Part shown: positions 1 through 13,500 of the stretch, piece after piece
How positions within the stretch are numbered: position 1 is the first letter of the stretch
Layout: each line of letters begins with the position of its first letter
Source of the DNA: Campanula takesimana
Lineage: Eukaryota > Streptophyta > Magnoliopsida > Asterales > Campanulaceae
Assembly (NCBI GenBank): GCA_026119855.1
Contig: JAOWBW010000027.1
Location: 2,706,623 to 2,770,622 of the forward strand
DNA: 64,000 bases
Direction: 5' to 3'
The notes under the pieces: model-generated
Database searches by the model: none
Told to the model about the DNA's origin: nothing
What the model saw: only the letters and a program-made list of their open reading frames with translations
Position numbers and translations under genes: made by a program

Positions 1-1450
1 CCGGAATTTGAAAATTTTGAAGAAATCGCCGGAAAAACGTGAAAACGAGTGAAAGGGAGCAACCAAGACGAAAACCCACCCAAGCAGATCTGGTGGAAAA
101 CACGAGGTTTATGTTTAAAATCGTGTAAAGAAGCAAGATTCATGGAATAATCTGACTTTAAATAGCAAGAAATCGAAAATCTCAAACTTATCGGAATAAG
201 GGAAGTCGTCGGAATCTGGAAAAAGAACAGGCCGGAATTTTGAAAGAGATGAACAGGGGAATAGGTCATTTTTTTATTTTTTGGAAAAAGAAAAATGGGA
301 CACCAAGGGTAAATAAACTCGAATAATTTTATTTATTTTTTTTATTAAAAAAACTTTTGTGCAATTTTATTTTAACCCTTTAAATACACTATCATTTTCA
401 AGTTAACTAAAAATATATGAACTAATTCATTCATTAAAATTGGTAAAAATAAAATAAAATAAAATTAAATGGAAAAATCGTTAATTAAAAAAAAATACTA
501 TTTATCCAACTTCTTTAGTTTTTCTTGTTGCACAAAATTGGTGAACTAAAAAAATTATTTATTGAATTTCTTTATTTAGAAAAAAAGTTAATTTTTTGAA
601 GATAATGAACTTATTTTTCTTTTAAAATTTATTATTTTTGAAAAATATTTTATTTGAGCTTTTTTGTCTAGCTCTCACCTCAGATTTAAAATATGTCATT
701 CGACCCCTTTAAAGAAATATCAACTTCAAACTACCCAATTCCGTTAGTCACGTGCTTGACACATGCTTTTTAACTAAGCTTCTAACGAAATCCGTCAAAA
801 AGGCCTTATTTGGCGAATTTTTAAATCATCAAGACCCGACTTGACAAAAAAAAAAAACATATCGGGGTTCGCTTGGAAGGGTGGTATGGTACTTCAGGGT
901 CTAAATTGCAATTAACCCAAGATATAAAGGTTCAAACAACTGAAGCATATGACCACAGAGATCATTTGAGCCGAATATGTAATGGAATATCAGAAAACAA
1001 TTTCATGATAATTATTTTTACACCTTTAAACAAGAAAATCTACAAAAAAAAAAAAGAAAAAAAAAGTATGTAGTTTGAGCAAAATACATTTAAAAGGGGG
1101 GTAAAAACAATTACAGTCTGATATATACCCTCCCAACATGTAGGAACAAAAACAACTATGATACAATTGCCAGCTTCTGGTGGCACTGACTAGATGGAGC
1201 AAAAAAGAAAAGGGAAGAAAATAAAATCAATGAATTACTTCAAACTGACCAAACAGATACATTTCCAGCACTCCTCACATGCCACAAACATCATAATTCT
1301 AACATTGAAATCCGAGGGCCGCTCTGATTCTTGAACTTTTCTTCGCATTTTAGGGCTTAGCTTTAGAAGAATGAACGAAAGAATGGTCAATTACCGCGCG
1401 ACATCTTCTTGCATTCTCCGTCCCTGCCCCCCTTATACCAAACCAAATGT
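1..1450. other. AT-rich flank and 3' UTR region of the HAC1-like gene
   Basis: No coding region could be supported here. The first 300 bases are purine-rich and contain repeated CCGGAATTT words. The rest is AT-rich with A and T runs. The part from about 1100 to 1554 lies directly after the HAC1-like stop codon on the minus strand and probably holds its 3' UTR. I did not identify a poly(A) site. Confidence 0.5.
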
Positions 1451-1554
1451 GAAACCGACACTGAAATTTTCAAATATTTCCTATGATACTTTATGATACA
1501 CCATCGCCAGCAAAACTTTGGAAATGTACAATAATATGTACATGTACAAGTTGA

Positions 1555-4500
1555 TCAACCGCTGTTTCCTGCCACCTCAGCAGCTCGTTGCCTCATCATC
1601 TCCATTACAGCAGCCCGTCTCCTACTATCAGATTGTTGTTGTAGCCTCCTCATATGTTCCTTCAAATCTCTGTTTAAATAGTGTTCCATCCGTTAAAAAA
1701 GGGATGAGAAATGAAGGGACCGAAATTCTAGGGGGGTGAGAACGTCAAATTTACAAACCTGCAACGTGGTACACTGCATTCAGATTCTTTGCAAGCTCGG
1801 GCATGAAGTTGAAGGAGATACCACATCTTTTTACATAGAACGCACCCACCGGATGCACGCACTTTGCATTGTATGCCATGGCGGAAAAGACCCTTCACCT
1901 TGCGACAGTTGGGATATTGGCAAAGTGGTGAACGACATTGAGATGCGTGCACCAAGAGATCAAGCATCTTCCTAAGCTGCAATGTCAAATAGCCATATAT
2001 ATTGTCAAGTTCCCGCTTACAAATAATGTTTGCAAGTACATCCACGGAGAGTAATGCTTACTCCCTCTGTCCCATAACAAAGTACCCATTCACGTTTAGG
2101 AACGGGAATTAAGGACAAATGTTGGAAAAGTAGGTGTTGTGAGTGGGAAGGAGAGTGAAAGTGAGGTAGAGAATAGTAAGTGGATAGAGTGGGAAGGAGA
2201 GAGAAAGTCGAGTATATATTTTCCTTTTTGGAATAGGACACACGAAATGGCAAAATGGGTACTTTATTCTGGGATGGAGTATTCTCTTTGTTCCGGGGCA
2301 ATATCCATAATCATAATATCCATAACCACCAACGGACAATGTTCTTAAACTATAGAGTCTTATTTCAAGTGATAAGATATGACCTCATTTATTGTCACAT
2401 TTAAGTCCAAACAAGCATATCGAGATATTATTTCTGGGTAAAGTGCAAAGACCAATAACAAATTTAACCAAAAAAAAAAAAAGAACAAAACAGCATCATT
2501 ACAAACAACATAATGCATGTCACTAAGATAACCTTATAAATTTTGCAAAGATCCTAGTGCAGAAACACTGATGATCGCGGCAGCCCTATAGGTACCCCGT
2601 CCCAAAATAAATGTCCCACTTTCCATTTTAGTTTGTCCCAAAATAATGTTGCATTTCTAAAAATAGGACATAAAGTTTGGTGATCTTCCTAAACCACCAT
2701 TTTAGTATACACAAACAATGTGATGCCATGGGAAGTGGAGCAAGCCGTTTTGTGAGCAAAAGTTACGCAACGCATATGAAGTGGAGCAAGCCGTTTTGTG
2801 AGCAAAAGTTACTCAACGCATATGAATAGATTCAATCAACGAAACATTAAAAAAAAAAAAAAAAAGTTTACTTAAAACTGTGACATTTATTTTGGGACGG
2901 AGGGAGTATATGAATGACCAATCCCCGTACACCCACCAAGTCGCTTGTGTGGAAACACTAATGATACTATATTAGAAAAAGGCGGGAGATATAAAGATGG
3001 AGAAAAGAGAAGCATGCATAGTCACAAGTTCCAAAGAAAGTGTGAAAGGAAACAATTTCTATGGAAACAACATTAAAAAGATTAAGAAACAAACCAGAAA
3101 GCACAGCGTACCTGTAAAACTCGTTGTTGCCTAGCTTCTTTATTCTGAGCATCACGTTCCGCAATTGAAGGATAATTTGTCAACTTATGAGGATGATCTA
3201 TTCCTCCATCCTTTTGATAACAAGCGTTACATACATCATAATCAGGGCAAACCTCACAGCGCCAACCTTGCCCAGCTTCAATATCAAGATGGCATTTATT
3301 GCATGTTGTCACAAAAGCAGGGGCAGTCGGATTGTGAAGATGGTAGAGCACCATCATAGATGAATGTTTAGCACGGCGCAGAGTATCATACTGATAGTGA
3401 TTTCCTTGGCAAAGACTCAGAAAAGCTTGCCTGGTATCAAAAAATTCGCTCTCAAGAATCTCATCTTGATCTTTAGTATCTAAAGGCACATCATTGATTT
3501 CGACCTGCATGATTCAACCATTCAATTGTTGGACAGTAGTTTAAAAGGGAATGATCATAAAACACATGAATACACTTATGCAATATGAAGTCATGTTACA
3601 TAAAAGAACTGGAGAACGTATAAACTTACTGGATAAAGTAGATGCTTCTCTCTTTGGTTTATAGGATGTCTCTCTCTCTCTTCAACTTTTTGCTCAGTTT
3701 CATAACATCTGTAAGACACAAGTGCGAACATTAGCATTCATATCGTCGAGAAACCTAAGGGGAATGCAAATTTCAACAAGGCATTATCTCAAAGACTTTG
3801 CACAATTCGACCCAGCTTGGTCTTAAGACATGCATGAATGAATATCTTTCGCATCAGAAAATGACATGTCATCATCATTAGGAGCCATTCACAGTAATCT
3901 TTAAGGCACTTATTCAAGTTGTGACACAGCCAAGAAATCTATCTGCTCACATTTCTCCGCAGTCAATATGGAGTGAAGCAGTACCTCATATTGTGAATGA
4001 TGATCGATAATCTTTTGGCAAACTTGGAGGAATGAGGCCTGACACAAATACCAGTAATCTAGTTGCTTCAAGAGTAAGGGGGTGGGGATGGAGGAGAAAG
4101 TGGCAGGATGAGAAAGGTCGAACTGACAACCTTTCAGCTGATAATAATGGGGATCCTAAGCAGTGGTTAGGACCTTTGTGGTATTCCGCAGCACGATTCT
4201 TTGTTTCCGTTTCTATTACCTTACAAAGTAGATGTCTAGGGGAGCCTAGGCCCGCCGGTCGCTAGGTGTGTGGATAACCTTAATTGGCTGGTAGGTTCAG
4301 GTCTCTAGTTTTCAATATCCATGATTCCCTAATTTTTGTTTTAGAGGGTTTTAGGGGTTTTACAAATTTACTCACTCTATAATTTAATGCCATCCCAAAG
4401 TTGCATAAACCAACCATAATCCTGCTACATACACTTTCAGAAACCGGAAATAATGATAAAAGCAAAACAAATGAGTAGAAATTTAATTTAGTACTCCCTC

Positions 4501-7500
4501 CGTTCCGCAATATTTGACATTTTAGCATAAGTCTCAGATACCAAGGACTCAATAAATGACCTCCTAAATTCTCAAATATACCCTTTTCTCTATCATACTA
4601 AATACCCCCTTCATCTTCTAACTGCACATAAGAGAGAGAAAAAAACACTTCAAAGCCTTTACCAAAACCCCAACTCCCCACCCCTTCCATTTCCGCCTCC
4701 GTCCATGACTGATTGACCGCCTTTCCCTTCCCCAAAACTCACTACACACACAAACTCAATTCTCCACAAAAGCAGTAGCTAAATTAAAAACTCAAACACT
4801 GTTCAAGGAGACATATCACTATGCAAAATTGTTTTACCGGCCGCCGACGATCAAGCGTGCTAATTGAACGAGAAGGTCCAGCAATAGGCTTGGCGGCCCC
4901 AACAAATTCAATTGCCTCAATTTGGATCCTCCATGGTCGTCGATAAAGTCTGGGGCAGCGACAGAGAAGAATTAATTTTCGATGGCAACTGTGATTTGGG
5001 GACCGGAAACAGAGAGGGTTCGGGGCTACGACGACGCTGAGCGATATTTTATAGGGTTTATTTTTGGTTGTGCTTGATAAAATAAGTTAAGCATCAGTAT
5101 TTAACAAAGAACAATTTGATTGCTTTTATTTTGAACAAGGGATTGTTACTGGATTACCATAAAAGATTTTTGATCTGGTTAATTTTTTTGATGAAAATTT
5201 TGATTTTTGATGCATCTTTTTTTTATATGGAAGTTTGAATGAGAGATAATAGTGGTTGTGAAGAAAAAGGGAAAACAGACGAGAGAGAAAAGTAAGAAGA
5301 TGAGAGAGACGGAGATGCATTTATGGGAAGAGGGGTAAATTGGTCCAGTATTGGCGTAAAAGTACAAAACGTCAAATAATATGAAACTTTTCTCAACGCC
5401 TGAAACGTCAAATATTGTGGAACGGAGGGAGTATCATACACGATATGTTTCTTCCATCTTTTTTTTTTTCTTAAATTGTTTTTTTTTTAATATTTATATC
5501 AATTCATAATGCCATGAAGGCTACAACTGGGCCTATAAATAGGCTAACACAAAGAAAGGGAGGTAAAATTTGGGTGAGTTATGTTTTCCACTCTCCAGGT
5601 TTCCAGATACTTATGAGTCTTCCATTGTTTTCTTTGTTACTTTATTTTTCACAGTCCGAAACTTTTGCTGTATCATCTGAATATATGGTTCCTAAGTTGA
5701 TGACGGATCGTTCTAAATTTGCTTATGCCGATGCCATACTAGAGTTGAAAGTTAAGAAGCTTATACGGAGAATTAGTTAAGTTGGATACTGTGATAAGGG
5801 AATCCAGATGTAACTTTTTTATAGTATGATAGTAATAAGCTAAAAGTTCTTATGCTAAAGAGAAAAGTAATATAATCTGGAAGCAAAAACTAGAGGTACC
5901 ACTCCCTGCTCTGCCATAGAAATGTCAAAGAGCAGAAAAGAGAAGAATGGTTTTATTGCGTAGTGCTTCAGGAAAAGTAACAAGAGAAAAATAAAAAAAC
6001 GGAAATTAGATAAGTTTGCATAATTCTTACTTATCACAAAGCTGAAATTTTTTGCACTGACTGCAGACCCAACGCTTTCCGTCTACCATAAGAATGCAGC
6101 AATGGGTGCATGCATGCTGCAAGTGAACCATAATGAAATCCTCCTTCATTGGGGAAATTGTCTCACCAAGCTGCAGAAAACAAGTATTCCATAGATAAGT
6201 AATAATAACATACAGATGTTTACTAGTAACGACTACCATCAAAGAAAATAGGGCCAGAATATCACAGCTCCTAAAATGTTACTGATCTTTTTCTCTTAAA
6301 TACTTCCACCTCCGTTAGTATTTATATATACATATATAATAATCCTACTCCAGAAATCTGACAGAAAAGAATAAATTTGTTATCCTCGACTCCTAGAGAC
6401 TAGTTATCATACCGAATCTTGCATGTTCTCCAATTCCTCTTCTTCTAAAAATCGAGGGATGACAAGTTCATATACATAATGATATCATCTTTATATTCCG
6501 ACTTCTGCGCGAAACGCCCAAAGAACTTTAAAGAAAAGTGGATCAAAGGGAAAAGTAGATAGGCTGATACACAATAACCATACTCAACGCCTAAGATTTT
6601 CAGAAAAGTAAATAAAATCAACAAAAAGTAAGAGTTCATTAACATCTGGAAAGGCACCTAGGAGGAGGGGGAGGAGGTATGCAAATGATTAATGCTGAAA
6701 AGAAAATTACTTTATGCATTAGAAGCAGATCTTTCGATGCATTGCCAGAAAGGTCAGCTTGCCCAGAAGCTTTTAGTGCCCTTTTTGTAATGGTTTTCTT
6801 GATTGAGCCCTTCTTATTATGTTTTCTCCCATCCTCTTCTTGACGAATCTGATAAATAATATCCTCCGCTGCACCTGGCCAATAGTCACCATCAAAATAA
6901 GGTAGTCGCGCCGCAGTTACCTTAGCCTTACATTCACCGGATGACAGGAAGAAATGGTCATATAAATTAGTGAGCTCAGCAACAACATTTTCCTTCGAAG
7001 CTTTTCTCAACATAGCCAAGTACCTGATATAAGACAATTATAGTCATGATGCATCAGAAAGAACAGAAACTAGCTCTACAACAGCGAATATTCAATCTGA
7101 AGGTTATATAATGCTCACCATTCCCTGAGTTTATCCGATTTTGGTGTCTTCTGAATTTCAGGATGGCAATATAATATATAATCTTCACCCTTTAATGGAG
7201 GGCAAGCCCATATATAACAACTCGTGAAACCACGTTTCTTGCAGTATTCAAGGTATCCAATCTGCAAATAGTATCAATAGGTAATGATCAATATAACGAA
7301 CTTACAATGATCGCCATTATAAGCAAGAGATTCAAGCGTAAATAAAAGTAACAAAAATACACTTGCCAGAATTTCATGATAAACAAATGTTCGAAGAGCC
7401 TCTCCTGTTACTGCTCTAATCTCAGGTCTGAAGTACTTAACCGAATCCAAATATGACAGATACACGCGGCGATGGTTTGGCTGATCACATTCTGATCCAA

Positions 7501-10500
7501 ATTCTTGAACATACATGCCAAACAGGCATACTTCTACACCTTCAATTTTTTGAAACAGTAGAACAACCTGAAGGGAGCAACATTCAGTTACAGAAATGTT
7601 CAAAAACAGTTAATAAGTATAATACAAGCAACTATCCCTAGAAGGTCTATCCCATGTTTTTCTGTCAAAAGGGTACCTTAGATTTGTAACCAAATTCAGT
7701 CGGGTAATTCTCTTCTTGAAATATCTCAAGAAATCTCTGCTTCACATCCAACTTTTTGTCCACGGATGACACAACTCTAACTACAAGTGACTCTGCTCCA
7801 GGAACCTGTATGAATAAAAAGGTTAAAAATGATAGAAGTATGGCAAACATGTCAGTCAGAGTTCACATCAATTAAAATTCAATATCTATTTATTGTTTAT
7901 TGTGAGGGGAAAAAAAGGAATATGATATTTTTTACAAGGAAAAAAACAAACTAGATTACAGAGGGAAATACATTACCGGCATATATTACACAAAAATGTC
8001 GATATTGTTGCAATTAAGAGAACGTCAAGGGTACTAGTTAGTCTGTAAAATCACTTCATAATGTGATTACATTTAGAAAACAAAAAACTAAAGTGACTTT
8101 TTGTGTCATAAAGAGAACCCAAATCAAATTTCTTCGTTAATTGCTGAAGTGATGGGGGCATGGGAATTAAATAAAGTTAACATGATGTAGGAATTAAGTG
8201 TGTTGCAATTCTATTATCAAGGTATTAACAGTGCTTTGGTTATTCAAACCCAAGCAATGCTATTGTCAAAGACATCCTGAGATCTTTTTAAGTACCAGGA
8301 TCCTACTGTTCGCAGTACATTCCTTTGGCTTATGCACATCAATGTAATTCCTCACATTCAGTTGCAGTTAAATCATACTTGAATTATAAAAGTTTTGTGT
8401 ATTTGGGTCCCGGGCATGGTTGATCCTTTGCGAGAGTACGGATAAGAGTGTGAAAGTATGCCTAACCGATAAGTGGCTCACCAAGCTCAGGCTGCTCAGC
8501 ACCGTAAAGTTCAGTAAGGCCATCAACTCAAGCTCAACTGGAAATTAGAAGCTCAAGGCTCTAGAGCCTACCAGGCCTAGCGCAACATATACAAATGAAC
8601 AGCAGAAAGCAACACGAGCATAAAAAGCACATACATCTCACAACAGATTTGGGTAATTTCTTCACGGAACATGTCTGATTATATAATCATAAACAGCAGA
8701 AAGTAAGCAAATCACCTCATCATAACTTTTCCCATGGGCCCTTGCCCTATCCAGCCTTTCCTGCTTCAGTCGCTTAAATAATCGCTGCTCTATGTGATCA
8801 CTAAGAATTGTTCTTGGCAAATCTTTAGCCCCAAGAACTGCACTCTGTGGTAAGGGTTTGCGCTCACCTCTTTCAACCTCTTCAATGTAGCAATTTGGAC
8901 AAGTGTACTCTGCCTGCCCACCATCATTCCTTCGACCATTAAACAATGCACAAATTTGATGTTGCCAAGCCTCACATTTATCGCATTGAACCCACTGCAG
9001 AAACCAGAAAGAAATATGTTAATGACTATCACTCACAGAGGAAAAGAAAAGGTGGGAGGAGGGTCTTGTGGCATGCATACCCATTCTTCAGTCTCCTCGT
9101 CATTTTTCTTTTTCTCAAGCCTTGCCTTTGGAACTGCAGTTCCATCAACTATAATTGTATCTCCACGGGCCTCATTATGACAAGGAATACAGAAGTAGTG
9201 CCGTGTATCACCCGTTCCTATGGTATAAAACATCGCATTTCTCTTTATGCGAGCACCACAAGGCGAACAATAGATTGGAGGCGGTTCAAAAGTGAGCTTT
9301 TCAACTGCACACAACTGACAAGAATTCTCACTCATTGAGTGTTCCATTGCCTGATTCTTTTCTGCCTTCGCTTTACTCTGCCAGAAAGGAAGATAACAAA
9401 AACAATATACAGGAGTCAGTTCCGCACATTGCAGCATCATCACTCTTATATTTAAGCATATGTGTGAAATAACGTTTATAATCTTATCTATCAGCTAAAC
9501 AACAAGCAATATAACCAACTGACTATCTCAAAGGTCCTATTCAGTTAAAGAAAAGGGCTTTGCAAGCCCAACTATAGTTGCACAGAACTTGGCCAATTAA
9601 TATCACAAATTCCATTGCACAAAACATAAAAACTATTGACCTATGAGATGGTTATAACTTACATGTGACTTAAAAGTAGTATAACACAAAAATATACTTT
9701 TGCTCATTTTGCAAAACAGAAACTTTTCCAAGATAATGTTTTCAATAATGGTATACTTTCAGAGGAGCTCGAAGTATGTGCCTTTCCAGGATTTGTACAT
9801 CTCAAATGAAGGTACAACTACCTGGTGGAGTATTGTGCAAATAGAATTAAGGAAGAATGGCGTCTAAAAAGCTGAAAAGAGCTATTCCAAAAAGAATACA
9901 GCCTCATAGATTCCCAGATTCCCTATTTACTTCCAAATGTTGTAATTTTCTGGTGACTACATATGATTGTTTTGATAGTGTCAAGAGGAGGGGAGTAATG
10001 GTCAAGTAACTCCGAACATATGAACCCAGTAGATGAGGACGCATCTTTGCAAATAGATATTTTGTGAAATATGAAGGTAACATCCACAAACATGACAGTA
10101 AACCAAGTGAATGACCTTTAAAAAAAAAAACACAGCATCCAGATGTACTTACCTGCCCAACCCACTGCCTGAGACCTTTGATATGCTCCCGAACTTGCTC
10201 CGGAGTGAACAACTCAGTCATTGAAACTCCCTTTATTTTTGGCTTCCCAGATTTTCCAGCAGTACTCTCTGGCGATGTTGCATTCTCCTGTTTAGTCTGG
10301 GGGACTTCTTTCTCAATCTTAACGAAGTCTTGTTTTGCAAAACCAGTAGGATCATTTATTAAAATAGAACCCCCGCCAGCTCTTTGAGTGTAGGTATCTT
10401 CCATATAATCCTTCTTCACCTCAACCTTGGGACATCCTTGTACAGACACAGGGATTCCTACTTTTGCTCCCAACACCTCTTGTTTCATTGGCATAAAAGA

Positions 10501-13500
10501 ATCTCCGTGATGATGTTCCTCGCTCTGTATATCCTGAAGAAAGTTAGATTCACTGACAGCAGGAACTGGTAAGATGGAACTTTCACTTTCAGTAGCTATT
10601 GATTGCGATGATGGTTCAAGCTTCATGCGCTTTATAGATGGCTGTAAATCTTCTGAAGTTTCGATTACTGATGGACTCAACTTTGCACTAAATCTTCCAA
10701 CAGCATCACCAGGATATTCACAAGGTCCATTAACCAAACGTGGAAAAGTAGAATTAGTATCTGGTTGAACGCACAAAATCCGGGTATACTTCTTCACTGG
10801 ACCACAAACATCACAACTTTCATCCTTGCACTTCTTATAATGAATTATTAACTGCTTAGTCTGATGACAGCGAGGCTGGAGACACTTATGTACGTTGCAG
10901 CTTTGCACATGTTTCAACAATTCCTGAGCTTTAATGCAATTCCTTTCTGGGCATTTTCCTGGGGGATGGTTACAGCGACGAGCATGTCGCAAAAACAAAA
11001 GCCACCTTTGTCTATTCCTGACATCTCGGTCAATGTTTGGATCACCAGGTCTACACATCCCCCCACTAGGATTTGGTGGCTCCGCTGCTCTAGACGTAAC
11101 AGTCTGATAAACAACAGATCCTTCTGAAGATAAATTGTTTTGCTGAGCTTGATCTTGCCCTGCTATTCTCTGACGAAAATCCTCTTGAACATTTTGCTCC
11201 CTTAACATATTCCCTGATACTTGAGTGACATTTTGAGATCTAGGATGCCATTGACCCTGCATTGCAGCTTCTGATTGACTTCCAACAGGACTAGTAAGAT
11301 CATTTTGCATGTCCACAACAAACTGATTTTGATGCAACAGCTGTTGCATCTGTTGTGAAGCATCACTTAAAGATGAAGATACATCCTGCTGGCCAGATGG
11401 TAGATTAAGCAACTGGTTGGCTCTTAAATGGTCTTGCGTGGAGTTCTGCTGGAATTGACCAGTCATCTGAGAAGGCTGGAATTGATCATAGGCTTGTGAG
11501 TGAAGAGCTTCATCCTGGCGCTCCATTCCAGGCTCAGATTTTACCTGATTGGCAAGATTAGGTGTAAGTTGAGGCTGACCAAATGCATCATTCCTCGACA
11601 AACGGTAATTCTGCTGACTTTGCTGCTTCTGTTGTCGCTGCTGTTGAATAAGTTGCTGATGCTGTTGTTGTTGCTGGTGCTGGTGCTGTTGCTGATGCTG
11701 ATGCTGAAAATGATGAGACTGCTGCTGAGTTTGTACTGCATTCTCTCGCAGTGAGTGCTGAGATTGATGGCCCAATTTTTCTAACTGGTCCATTGGAGGC
11801 TTTATATCTGCAGTCTGTTGATTAGATTGCATACTCAACTGATTGGTGATCAAAGGAGTGTTTGTTTTATGTATAGCCTGCAAGCCCACTTGATTCATGT
11901 TCTGAGGATTCAACATTGATGCAGCAGAGGATGTGGGCGCATAGAAATTCCCAGACCCAGAGGAGTCAGCAGTATTACTCGAATATCCATCACCTGAAAA
12001 GTAATTATCTTTTAAAATTTATTTTTCCACAGCACGGAAACTGGGAAAAGGCAAACAACAACACATCTACTAGGTGTCTTAACGCGTTAAGATCCATTCA
12101 TACAGCTAGAAATTCAAGTTGTGTTAAACTATATAGACTAAACAAAAAAGTGAGTACCCTGCAACATTTGCCTCTGATGTTGATCAAAATGCTGTGGCAA
12201 TGATTTTGATGAGTTGCCATAGAGACCTCCCGTAGAATAGCCCTCAGAGGTTCCGGAACCATTCACCATCTGCAAATTGCCGGCCATCGGTCCTAATCCA
12301 TTATTTAATGCCCCATTAGAAAATCCATATGTTTTCTGCAGACTAGACCTAATTCCCCCACTCATATGGCTTCCAAGATTATGCAATATGCGGCTATTTT
12401 GACCACCAATGTTCTGCTTTTGCTGCAGAGGCTGTGAAACGGTTGCAGATTCAACATTTGAAAGTCCGACAATGTTATTGTTAGAGGATTCCGTGTTCAT
12501 GTAAGACTGATTAATTGTGTTATTACTATTACTATTAAATCCAGGAGTAGGAATCATTTGGCTGGTCATTCTTGGTACACCCATTGAAGAAATCAAGCTA
12601 TTTCCACCCGAGTTTGCCGAATAACTTGAAGGTGATTGTTGATATCCATTATTCCAAGGCCCTGCAAAATCCATTCCAGTTCACTTGTGAGAAAAAGGAA
12701 AGTTAATAACACATCACATAACAGCACAAGAGATTTAAATACCCTCAGAGGAATTAAATGAACAAATGGGCATACCACCAGACGGCCCAGTAGCATTGGA
12801 TACAAAGCTTCCAGTGTTCAGAGTAGAGGGCGTCATGCTATTAACACCACTTCCAGCAATCATGGAACTATCCATAGATGATGGAACCAATAAGCTTGAG
12901 TTCCCACTTTGAGCCATACCAGGAGTTGGTATCATCGTGCCAATCGACGGGGACGGATTAACATGTTGATATTGCTGGTTATGACTAGTCATCGGTAGAC
13001 GTTTGATCAAAACATGTAATCGGTTTTCGAGAGTCTCCAGATTCATATACTCCTCCTAGAATACAAGAATAAACTATGCTGTTAACAAAAAAAAAAAAAA
13101 AAAGACAAAACTTGCATAAACAACATCTATTTAGCACCAATTTCCTCTTATCAGTTGGTAAAACAATACAGCTGAACTAGACTGAAGGCCACGATATGAA
13201 AGACGCTCGCATCTTTAGGTACATGTCTTGTGTAAAATCGGAACAAATATGTTTGATCAGATATAGTTAAGCACAGGCCAGTATTTGTCCAGAGTTAGCA
13301 TTTCCAACGTTGAAAATGGATGAGAAAATGTCCATCATCTATTTGAGCAATGGCATGAGGCAAGAACTCACTTTCTGCTTTATGTGCCATCAAATTGCCA
13401 AGGCTATTTAGTGAGGTTGCAGTGAAATGATGAAATGGTCATAGTCAAAAAAGGTCCCTTACGAGACTAGAACATGACCGCTAAAAGAGGGCAAACGTGA

